Below are positions 23,382-32,999 of a stretch of DNA of 64,000 bases, in pieces. The stretch's first letter is position 1, and each line of letters starts with the position of its first letter. The notes beneath the pieces are model-generated. The model worked only from the letters and a program-made list of their open reading frames with translations. It did not search any database and was not told the DNA's origin. The DNA comes from Drosophila miranda (taxonomy: Eukaryota; Arthropoda; Insecta; Diptera; Drosophilidae): NCBI RefSeq assembly GCF_003369915.1, contig NC_046677.1, forward strand, positions 9,672,001 to 9,736,000, written 5' to 3'. Position numbers and translations under genes: made by a program.

Positions 23382-24762
23382 CTGACCGCTTTCGGCTTGA
23401 GTTCTGTGTGCGCCGTTACTTTGTATATTCGTGTGCATGTGTAGGTTTCCGATGCCGTTGCTCTGTCTGGCCTATTGAAATCTAGGGATGACACTTGCAC
23501 CTAGTGATGTACTTTTTTGCACATACATATATACAAACTTTTACGTTATACTCAAAATGAGTAGCGGGTATTTTACAGGATCATTATAAGTTATATAATA
23601 AAAAATACTTGCTAATGATTATATTTAAGTTTTCTACATTTTTCTTAACTGATAATCATTATTTTTGAGCAATTTGATAAAACTTAGACCTAATCATAAT
23701 TCTTGATACAAAAAAAATAATGATTATTATATTGTAGCACGAAAGAAATCTTTTTTATGGAAAATCTTATAAAAGCGAGTATTTAAAATAAGCCAGTTAA
23801 GTAGAAAATTGATTCATCAATCGTAAAAAACTATGTTGGCATGGCTAAATGTTCTATCTAGCTAATAATATTTGACGGAATATCAAAATTGAACAATAGG
23901 AACGACTATCCTCTTTCGTTTCTTTTTTTGTTTGGCCATTTTTGCTAAAACCTTATTTTAGACAAGATTTATATAAAAGCAAATATTTAGAATAAGCCAG
24001 TCAAGTAAAAAGAAGATTCATTAATTGGATAAAATTATATAGGCAGGGCTATATTATCTATCTATGTATCCACTGTTACACGTTTCAAATTTTGTTACTT
24101 TAATAATTAAAAAAAACAAATATATTTTTTCCAAAGGGCCTTAGCTTTTATCACATTCTGAATAGTTTTGGCATAATCTCGACTAAATTTAGTGTGTGCT
24201 TGCATGGTAGCTCAAAAGCTCATCCAATCCCTTTGGTGTAGACTCGTATTTTTTTTTTTTTTTTTCAACAGAGCCCATCGATTTTCGATGGGATTTAGAT
24301 CTGGGCTATTGAGCAGGCCACTGGATTATGCAATAATATTGTTGAACATTCTAACACAAAAGCAGTAAATTCCTGTTGAGTTATATTTAAAAAATAAAAA
24401 TATAATAATCATTATTTTTTTGTTTGATTTTTTTGTATCAAGAATAATGATGAAGTCTACGTTTTATCAAATTGTTCAAAAATAATGATTATCAGTGAAG
24501 AAAAATGTAAAAAATTTAAACATAATCATTAGCAAGTATTTTTTATTATATAAATTATAATGATCCTGTAATATACACTCTACTCATTTTAAGTATAACC
24601 TAAAAGTTTGTATAAATGTATGTGCAAAAAAGTCCATCGCTAGGTACAAGTGTCATCCCTAGATTTCAACAGGCCAGACAGAGCAACGGCATCGGAAACC
24701 TACACATGCACACGAATATACAAAGTAACGGCGCACACAGAACCCAAGCCGAAAGCGGTCAG
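23382..24762. repeat. 1.38-kb palindrome (foldback-like element)
   Basis: Left arm 23382-23735 and right arm 24402-24762 are imperfect reverse complements, from CTGACCGCTTTCGGCTTG at the outer left to CAAGCCGAAAGCGGTCAG at the outer right. Both arms include a hAT-like word TAGTGATGTAC/TAGCGATGGAC and a Helitron-like terminal hairpin 'tactcaaaatgagta'. The 666-base loop holds two MITE-family copies and a Tc1 transposase fragment. Long arms with a loop of foreign DNA resemble Foldback elements; an inverted duplication event is equally possible. Confidence 0.8.
24090..24375 (-). pseudogene. Tc1/mariner-type transposase C-terminal remnant
   Basis: On the minus strand the catalytic-region motif SPDLNPIENRW is readable at plus positions 24275-24307. 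In Tc1 transposases this motif follows the second aspartate of the DDE/D triad and carries the final acidic residue. Downstream the frame is lost in a poly-A run, then a fragment resembling the family end (YAKTIQNVIKAKALWKKY) can be read in another frame. It is clearly dead. It sits in the loop of the palindrome. Confidence 0.75.
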
Positions 24763-25254
24763 AGGGAGAGACAGCGCTGATAGGAGCAGCAGAAGTCGAT
24801 CTGCATGCACCAGAGCGAGAGGGAAGAGCTCGGAATCGCTGCCTCACCCGACTGGGGCATTTATAGATGCCTTCGCAGAGAGTTGAGAGGGGAAGAACTA
24901 TGTTTTAGACGTTATATTCTGGTTAGATTAAGGAACTTACCATATGAATAGCTGTTAAGGAATTATTCAGAAGCCCAAAAGATAATATTCTCTGGACTAC
25001 GAGTGGACATTGGGGCATTTAGAATTTAAGGCAAGTGTAAATAAAAAAAATAAATTTGCTTCCTGTAAAATCTTTAAATCAGACTGAGCATCCAAGTCGG
25101 GCCGCCGGAAGCCCAATCGGTTCGGCAAATAATACGGCGTTCCCCCTTTCCTGTCTGCCGCAACCACTTAGAGCGGACGAAGCGGTTGCGAATAGAGGGC
25201 TCCCGCTCCTTGCATTTACTAACTGTCTGATGGGATTGAATGGGGAATATAACT

Positions 25255-25592
25255 GTCGATGTAGAGAACAATGTGTTATGTAGTCGCCACAGGACGGGAG
25301 AGAGCGAGCTCTATGCTCTTTGAACCTATTGCAAAGTATTACCTCAATGCCTGTCCGGTCAGATTCCTGATATCCCTTACACGCGAATCGGGATTCTTTT
25401 TCATTTACCGGTGATGCTTTTTATACGTGTATTGGTCGATGTCTATGGAATGCGAGGCGGCATAGGTGGAGTATTTGTAGGGTCTGCCGGTTGTGGCTCC
25501 CACGACTATTGTCACAAACCGGTATGGACTTTCTCGGAATTGCCGACGACCTTCTATCGGCAGATGTTCTATGGTCTCGGCCACCATAGCTA
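25255..25592 (-). repeat. Inverted copy of segmental repeat B (3' part)
   Basis: The reverse complement matches 20310-20652, including the MVAE..HLPIEGRR frame (minus-strand ATG near 25587) and the downstream 'aaaaagaatcccgcttcgcg' and 'gagcatagagctcgctctcc' stretches. The outer parts diverge sharply at both ends, so this is a defined transposed or inverted unit about 4.6 kb from its partner. Confidence 0.85.
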
Positions 25593-26580
25593 TTATGGCA
25601 ATGCCGGATAGCTCCAGGTCCATGATGTTCCGTCGGTGAATGTGGTGAAGGGAGTCACCGGATAGGAGCACACACGTTGAACCAGTAACTTCAACTCTGT
25701 CACCTCCGCTGCAATTTTCCGCAGTAAGTGAAACTGAAATTTATAGACGGGGCCCATTACTTTCCGCAGAGAGGCCTATCCCAGCCAGACAGAATCGTGT
25801 CACCATCATCCTTGAACGGAAATAATATACGTGATCCTTGGTCCTTGAAAAGGACTTCATCTGATAAAGGATGTTATTCCGATCACAGGAAATTTTATTA
25901 TTCTATTATTAGATAGAACATTTAGCCATGCCCACATAGTTTTTTACAATTGATGAATCTATTTTCTACTTAACTGGCTTATTTTAAATACTCGCTTTTA
26001 TTAGATTTTCCCTAAAAAAAAGGTTTCTTGTAGCACGAAAGAAATCTTTGGGAGAAACATCAAATTTGCAATCATCGATCGTTTATGTTGTGTTAAAATG
26101 TTGTTAAAAAAATTTGTTGTGCTTTACCAGAACACCAATCTGGTTTTTGTTCCTCGGGGAATAAAGTTCTAATTTCCTCAAGAAGTGCTCGTGATTTGCT
26201 CAGACATAATTTTAAATCTCGCTTAACGAAAAAATTCGTTATTAATTTTCTGATAGTAATTCTCTAGCTATTTATTAGTGGGTCTTTGCTTTTTATTTTA
26301 TTGAGCAATGTCCTGTTGCCGGCTGCAATGATATATTATGAATATTAATTATTAGTGTCGGCTTAGTTGTAGCACGAACCATACAGTATATAGATGTGCC
26401 AGTTCATACAACGAAAGCGTCACACCAAAGACTATACAATACCAAGATGTTGCATGAGCGACCAAAAAGCTGTTCTATGGCGGGTCCTAACATTAGGACC
26501 CAAAAGGCACGAGGGAGAGCGCGGGGTTTCAATTCCCTTTTCGCCTGTACTTCGTCTCTCGAGCCACAGCACCGTCGAAG

Positions 26581-26866
26581 CGGTGGTCGCGGATCGCCGA
26601 TGTCTTTGGAGCGGCACAGTGGGACCTTTGGCCGTCTCAGCTTGCTAAATTAGTTAGTGAATATGAGTTCAATAAATATTTGCACACTGAAAAAATGTTA
26701 AACTTTGAGTGCTTATATCTCCTAAACTAAAACTATCTTGAAAATTCGATTGGCAAATTCTCTATTAGATGCGTACATTAAATTTATCTAAAGCACTCAT
26801 AAAATTTTTTGACTATTTCGGCTGAGTCCCCACTGTGCCGCGCCAAAGACATCAGCGACCACGCTG
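26581..26866. repeat. Short inverted-repeat unit (MITE-like)
   Basis: TGTCTTTGGAGCGGCACAGT at 26601 reappears in reverse complement as ACTGTGCCGCGCCAAAGACA ending about 26851. The arms are about 40 bases and enclose about 200 AT-rich bases without coding potential. It lies inside the THAP element near its left end. Confidence 0.65.
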
Positions 26867-27068
26867 CCCTACGGTTTCGGCACGCAGACACTGACATGCT
26901 TTCAGTGCGCTTGTGTGTGAAGCTAAAGGCCGTATTTGCTGCGGGCGAAACCGGTTTATGGCCGTGCCGACCTAGGACAAACACACATATACACATAAAT
27001 ACAAGCATATTTCTGGGTTGGCTCGACCTCGTGCCAGGCTCGCTTCTTCACTTCTTGTTTAGCAATCA

Positions 27069-29361
27069 TAGTGATGTAAATTTGAATGAAAACATCGATG
27101 TCGATGTCCATCGATGTTGTCAAAATCAAACATCGATGTTGGATTGATACATCGGATTTATTCTTCGATGCATCGATGTATGACCGATGTTTCAAAACTT
27201 TCCCATTTGATTATAAAACCGAATATTCAACAAAGGAAAAATTAAAGTTGAGATTTCATAGCAGTCTTTTACATATCACTGTAGATATCATTAGAGATAA
27301 CTAATATTTCAAATAAGTACTATTTGTCAATGCTTTGCAAAAACCAAAATGCGGCTTAGTCGCACAGGTGAAAGTCTATTACGTTTTCGACTTAATATGT
27401 TTCAGCCGCTGAGTACACCCGTTCAAAATACACCCAGAAGATGTTACACTTGGCTTGTTTCCCAGAGGGCAATGCCGGCTAGCTGTCGACCCCAGGGCTG
27501 GGTAGTTCCCCTTGCCCGCCAAATGTAGACAAAAAAGGAGACATACTACTTCTCGGGACATCAAAACTAACAACAACCTAACAACAACCTAACAACAACA
27601 AAGAAAATCATAAACAGACGGCTATCAAGTGGGTGAAGCTTGGGTGTTATCACTTCGCGCGCCCGCCCTACCTGTGACCAAACACAACGTTCATTTTGGC
27701 CACCCTCTGCTGGAACGGTAACGGCTGGCCTAATCCATGGCTTACGCCACGCGTCCTCCCTCTATTTTAAATTTAATGCATCATGCTTCAATATACATAT
27801 ATCCAAGCTTTAATAATCGTAAATTGACAATTTCATCTTTCTCATTAATAAATAGCTATACTCAAAATTATCACTAACCACTAAGAAACACCAAAACGTT
27901 CGACACAAAGGCAAACAAGGAAATAACTGCTGAAATTTCGTTCAACCAACAGGGATACCCTCACCCATACGTAATGGAATATGTGTAGATGAGTGGATCC
28001 AGTTTTACGGGAGTTAATTTAACTCGGGCCCCTACGGAGACTTAACCTACCAAGAGCTCTTGTTAAGGGTCCCCGGGACATAAACAATAAACAATATTTT
28101 TCCACAAATCGCTCGACCAAATACGGTGGACTGATGGGACCCCCGCGTCACCCACTAAGGGTTAATCTTCTGGCACTGAACAGCTGATCGCAGATTTAGG
28201 TTCGTGAAAGGTGTTGGTGTTTTTACATATTTTTTTTCAATGGCCAAGATTTTACGTTAAACGGTTTAAGCTAATACTAATTACTAAATAAAGGACAACA
28301 CACGGAACAAAATAACATTTAATGTGGAACGGTGTTTCGAGTGCGGATTATGTTTTTTTTCTTTAAGTTCAAACGACGTGGGCGATCGCTGGCCGTGGCC
28401 GGTCAGCCCTAAATTTATATAGGTCCGTGTATACGTGTTCGCGTGTGTGTGTGTGTGAATAGGGTTTCGGGGTTTTTACTTGGTGAATGAGACCAAACGT
28501 GTGGCACGCACTGGAAGGCGATGCAACGATCGTGCGGTGTGGCTAGAATCGCCCTGGCAGCTAAATCGTCCTCTTTCACCCTCCCCCTTCACACGTCCCG
28601 CGCTACTTGGCTCACACACGCGCAACTGGAACGAACTCACTCAGGTTCCGTTGGGCAGTCTTCTTCTCTGCAGTCGACTTTCTCGAACTCCAGTGTCCCT
28701 CTCCAGGAAACCTTCTGGCCCGGTTCTGGTGGCTATATTCCTTGCCGGCTGTTAGTAAAATTTTCTGCATTACAACCTATTTTATCGCCCGCCTTTTCTG
28801 TACTCACTTCAAACTTTCTGTTTTAAGCACAAAATTTCAAATTTCGACGTTACTCCGTCCACGCTCCACGATTTCCATAATCCAATCCACGTTTTCTAAT
28901 ATTTTCACTCCTATTTATCCCCTTTTCCCTTACTAATACATATAACTAATCCTATTCTCTTCCTTATATCCCCAGTAACGGCTCCAGCTCCCCCCGATGT
29001 CACCATACACCATCGAGCCTCCCTGGACTTCCGCTAGATGGCGCGTCGCCCTCAGCCCTGGCCACCTATCGTTCAGGTGGGACTGGAACAAAGATGCCAT
29101 TAACGTCAAAAATTGCATTGCAATTTTGTATAAATTAGGATAGGTACTTTTCATACCGTCCCAAAAACACGCAGGATTGCTTTCAAATGAGGCAGGCATT
29201 GCTGTGTTTGCTGCTTACAAATTTGAAATTAATTGATCGATGTTTTGCAAAACATCGATGCATCGCTCAACATCGGTAACAGCAAAAACATCGGAAAACA
29301 TCGGTAAACATCGGCAAAAAAACATCGATGCTCGATGCATCGAGGTTTTTGTACATCACTA
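27069..29361. mobile_element. hAT-type element with perfect 8-base target duplication
   Basis: AGCAATCA at 27061-27068 is repeated at 29362-29369. Between them the DNA starts TAGTGATGTA and ends TACATCACTA, a perfect 10-base inverted end that fits the hAT consensus. Both ends carry arrays of CATCGATG/ACATCGG words (27090-27190 and 29235-29345), the subterminal repeats expected to bind a hAT transposase. No transposase frame remains in the 2.3 kb, so the copy is non-autonomous. It lands 22 bases before the THAP frame of the host element. Confidence 0.85.
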
Positions 29362-29391
29362 AGCAATCATTGCAATCAGTTGTAAAAAAAT

Positions 29392-29892
29392 ATGAGCGGA
29401 GTAAGAAAAGGTGATGCAAAGTCCGGCCGGCAATGCATTGTGAAGACATGCCAAAAATCAAGGCGTACCAATCCTGGTATAAAAATGTTTAATTTTCCGC
29501 CTGCAGACAGCATTTTTGGTCAAATTTGGCGCGAAAAATGTTGTGTTGCACTGGAGAATTATGAACAAAACCTGATTATATGCGATGATCATTTTTCTAG
29601 CGCATATATAGGGAAGAAAAAGTTGAAAAGCGAAGCTATTCCAACTTTGAACTTAGAAATTGAACTGGAAAATAATTCTGTTGAATTTATTGAGCCCGAA
29701 ATTGTTGTAGAAAAAGAAGTATCTATATGCGAAAAATGTAAAAAAAATTCTAAGTCAAATAACTTTTATAAAAAGAAATGCAACAGGCTTCTGGCAGAAA
29801 TAAAAAAGTTAAAAAAAGAACTTAAATCTAAAAAATATATTCCTAAAAATAAAAAGTATGTTGTCAGTCAGAAAATAATAAATAATAAATAA
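29392..29892 (+). CDS. THAP zinc-finger protein with coiled coil (166 aa), transposon-borne
   Basis: The frame encodes a complete THAP finger: Cys15, Cys20, Pro36, Trp46, Cys64, His67 and the closing AIPTL box at 82-86, matching the family pattern C-x2/4-C ... C-x2-H. Residues about 105-166 are Lys/Glu-rich with a Cys pair (CEKCKK) and a heptad-like stretch (LLAEIKKLKKELKSKK) that should form a coiled coil. The frame ends there. In the P superfamily, THAP plus coiled coil without a catalytic domain is the architecture of repressor forms such as KP, which bind element DNA and block the transposase. A repressor-like or simply truncated transposase is therefore the best inference. The reading frame is unbroken although AT-rich. 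The hAT insertion 22 bases upstream of its ATG has probably separated it from its own promoter. Confidence 0.7.
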   Translation: MSGVRKGDAKSGRQCIVKTCQKSRRTNPGIKMFNFPPADSIFGQIWREKCCVALENYEQNLIICDDHFSSAYIGKKKLKSEAIPTLNLEIELENNSVEFIEPEIVVEKEVSICEKCKKNSKSNNFYKKKCNRLLAEIKKLKKELKSKKYIPKNKKYVVSQKIINNK

Positions 29893-30885
29893 AAAGTCAA
29901 TAAATAATACAACCAACGACTTTTTGAACCAAAAAACCAAAACAGAGCACCAAGATAAACCAAAAAATCGGACCATCCAAATTCAAGTCGAGCATCAATG
30001 TGCTGAGTCATTCCAGATGGCTTCCCCTCGTCAACGATTCATATTTTGTTTTTGTATTCTTTCTCTCGAGACACACCGACTCGACGCTGACCGAGGCATT
30101 GACGAAGCCGAGTAGCATTTCGGAGGCGAAGGTAGCGTAAAAGAGAATTGAAGTACTAGCCCCGCGCGCCCGTACCAAGAAGCGTCAAACGAAAATTGAA
30201 AAAGCATTTGTTCCTCATGCAACATCTTGGTATTGTATAGTCTTTTATATAGTCCATTTATATTTATGCATATTTATTTAAGTATATACATATATGTATA
30301 TATTTTCTTATATTGTATACATATTTAGATACATCATTGTTTTAGTTACATATAATAAACAAAAAAGTCGAGAACCGACGGCGTTTGCATAATTTTTATA
30401 ATTTATAATAAACCTGTTTGAAATAAGGAAATAAATGTGTAATTATATTATTGTAATATTTTATATTTTGTGGTATAAATCAAACAAATAACAGCTTTTA
30501 TTTCATTTCCTTCGCCCTAGTGTACCATACCCCCACCACCTGCCCAGTCCATCAAAAGTCCCAAAACAAGAACCAAACTCAAATTTCAGTTCTAGCGGCC
30601 AGCAATACTAAACACACTCACGCAAAGTACGTGAGAATGCATGTGCACCCATACACTAAAACATGCTGGTGGCAAAACAGAACCAGACCTGAGAGAGTTC
30701 AAAAAATCTGAAAAAGCATACAATCACATAATTTTGTCGAAACATATTGCGTGTGTACTAACACATGCAAAGATGTTCTCTCTGCGCTCTCTCTCTCATG
30801 ATGACGTCACTCTGGGGTACTGAACGCGCTAGCCAGTGTGTGACGCTTTCGTTGTATGAACTGGCACATCTATGTATGTATGTAT

Positions 30886-31940
30886 ATTAGATTTGTGGTA
30901 AAAGTGGATGTGTGTAACGTCCAGAAGGAATCGTTTACGACCCCATAAAGTATATACATATATTCTTGATCAGCATCAACAGCCGAGTCGATTGAGCCAT
31001 GTCTGTCTGTCCGTCTGTCCGTCCGTCCGTCTGTCCGTCTGTCCGTCCCCTTCAGCGCCTAGTGCTCAAAGACTATAAGAGCGAGAGCAACGATGTTTTG
31101 GATCCAGACTTCTGTGATATGTCACTGCTACAAGAATATTTCAAAAATTTCAAAACCACAAAGGGCGAAAATCTGTGGCATCCACAATTTCGACGATACG
31201 AGAAAACTAAAAACGCAGAATCGTAGAAGATGACTATATCTTCTAGAGTGCAAAATCTAAACCAGATCGTATAATTATTATAGCCAGAATCAAGAAAACA
31301 ATTTCATTCTTTCTCGCTCTGTCTCTCTCTAACACACAGGTTTCATGGTCGGTTTTGCCAATTGCAAAATATGAGTTCAGAACCTATAAGAGCCAGAGCA
31401 ACCAAATTTGGTATCCACACTCCTGTGATATCGGACCTTGACCATTTTGTGTCAAAATTTCGCCACACCCCCTTCCGCCCCCGCAAAGGACGAAAATCTG
31501 GGGATATTCACAAATCTCAGAGACTATTAAGGCTAGAGTAACCAAATTTGGTATCCGCACTCCTGTTAGATCTCACTATAAAACGTATATCTCAAAATTT
31601 CGCCCCACCCCCTTCCGCCCCCACAAAGGACGAAAAACTGTTGCATCCATAATATTGAGGATACAAGAAAACTAAAAACGCAGAATCATAGATAATGATC
31701 ATATCTAAATCTGAATCAGATCAGATCATTTTTATAGCCAAAAGGAACAAATCAATTTGCAGTGGCTACGCAGCGCCCGACGTCACGCTCAGACTGATTT
31801 TTTGTCTCTCTCGCACGCACTCTTTGTCGTGTCGTTTAATATTAGCGGCGTCTGCCGGAGGAGAGCCATACTGACTTAGTATCGGATATAACTGTAGAGT
31901 TGCGATGTCCGCAGCAACTCACAACGTTCCCCCTCGTTAT
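30886..31940 (-). mobile_element. Helitron-like (DINE-1/ISY-type) copy 3, minus orientation
   Basis: This is the reverse complement of the copy at 56238-57348, with the same order: 'gaacgttgtgag' start (at 31920-31938 here), GGCTCTCCTCCGGCAGACGC, the GACGTCGGGCGCTGCGTAGC block, the 'aaatttggt' blocks, the GTCC/GTCT tract at 31003-31050 and 'tcgtttacgaccccataaag'. The terminal hairpin of the family is missing because the sequence changes to the right end of the THAP element at about 30885. The words resemble D. melanogaster DINE-1/INE-1, a Helitron-derived family. Confidence 0.8.
31003..31050 (+). repeat. GTCC/GTCT tetranucleotide tract
   Basis: About a dozen GTCY units inside Helitron-like copy 3. 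The same tract is found in reverse complement at 57158-57202. Such tracts are a hallmark of DINE-1/mini-me repeats in Drosophila. Confidence 0.9.
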
Positions 31941-32156
31941 AATTATTCCCGGTCGCAGCTGCATCTCACAACGTTCCCCCTCGTTTCTAAGTGCGTTTAC
32001 GACCGACCCGTGATAGGAACTATCGTATACTATCGTTTTATATTAAATTTACCTGATTTTCTTTTCAGATTCTGCTATTTTAATTCTTTTTAAGTCCACT
32101 AGTATGTCTTACTGTAGCCTCGAATAAATTGTGGTTTCCTTCAACGCGGTAAATCG

Positions 32157-32954
32157 TTGAACCATTCCCTTGTAGAGATTAAAAGAGCCATTCGGCATAA
32201 CGAGCGACCAGGGCACTACGAAGAGCTCAAACGTAAAAAAATATACTTACTTTCGAACCTTAGGGTTTTTAATGATCAGCCATTTGTACTCATCTTCGAT
32301 CTTCCCATTTCTCTCGACCGTATCACCACCACGCTGGAAAGTGCTAGCAATAGCTGGCTTCAAAATGGACGGGACTAGCTTCCGTTTCATTTACTTGCGT
32401 GTCGTGCCCATAGCGCAAGCACTTCCGATTGATGGTGCCCGTTCCAAACTGGGCTTAAACAAAATAAACGCGGCATTAAGTATCGTCCTGCAAAGGACTG
32501 TGGATATGGGCATAGCAGACAACCAAATGGCTAGTGTCTGCGATGATTGCCCAGACAATGGGCTAGCCGTTTCAAATGCCAATTGGGATTTTCCAGCTTT
32601 GTGGGATTTCACCCATCTAGATAGGATTTTTTACGGCAACAAAAAAGTACAAAAGAAGGGCCCTTCTTCGATATTGTTCTAAGAAAATTATACAATTCGA
32701 GCTTCACGCCAACGAATTGGAGGGACGTCTTCGATAATTTGCCTGATTATCACCCAATAGTCCCCGAGGAATATCAACAATATTATCCACCAGAGCTATT
32801 CAACATCGAAAAGATGGTTGACAAATTTGTTTCGTTTCCGCGCGCAACCCCATTGGAGCTGAGGGAAGTATATTCCAATAAGCTCGAAACAATGGGTTTC
32901 ATCATTAAAAGGCTTGCGGCGGACATTATAACTCTATTCCCTGCAATTTTCTAG
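32157..32954 (+). pseudogene. Decayed gene, unidentified product (plus strand)
   Basis: Three open stretches read like one protein in different frames: 32157-32330 (PGHYEELKRKKIYLLSNLRV, DQPFVLIFDLP), 32346-32660 (FIYLRVVPIAQALPIDGARS, MASVCDDCPDNGLAV) and 32665-32954 (TPTNWRDVFDNLPDYHPIVP, PRATPLELREVYSNKLETMG). A single-base frameshift near 32662 (AAGAAGGGCCC) separates the last two, and another break lies near 32340. Codon use and amino-acid composition look like a former host gene rather than a transposon. I cannot name the family. No intact start or promoter is visible. Confidence 0.55.
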
Positions 32955-32999
32955 AGTACAGTGCGACTGTTACATAAGGATTTATAAAGATTTTGTGGC

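Larger units (their letters stand above)
26391..30872. mobile_element. THAP-encoding DNA transposon with 35-base terminal inverted repeats
   Basis: TAGATGTGCCAGTTCATACA at 26391, continuing to CACAC at 26425, is repeated in reverse complement at 30838-30872. Just inside the left end a second block (26429-26458, with ACCAAGATGTTGCATGAG) is inverted at 30214-30244. The right side therefore contains about 590 bases that the left side lacks. The element carries a THAP-domain frame (29392-29892) and is interrupted by a hAT-type insertion. THAP proteins with terminal inverted repeats suggest the P superfamily, but no DDE catalytic part was found and no convincing 8-base target duplication flanks the ends. 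The right end lies next to, or inside, Helitron-like copy 3. Confidence 0.65.
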
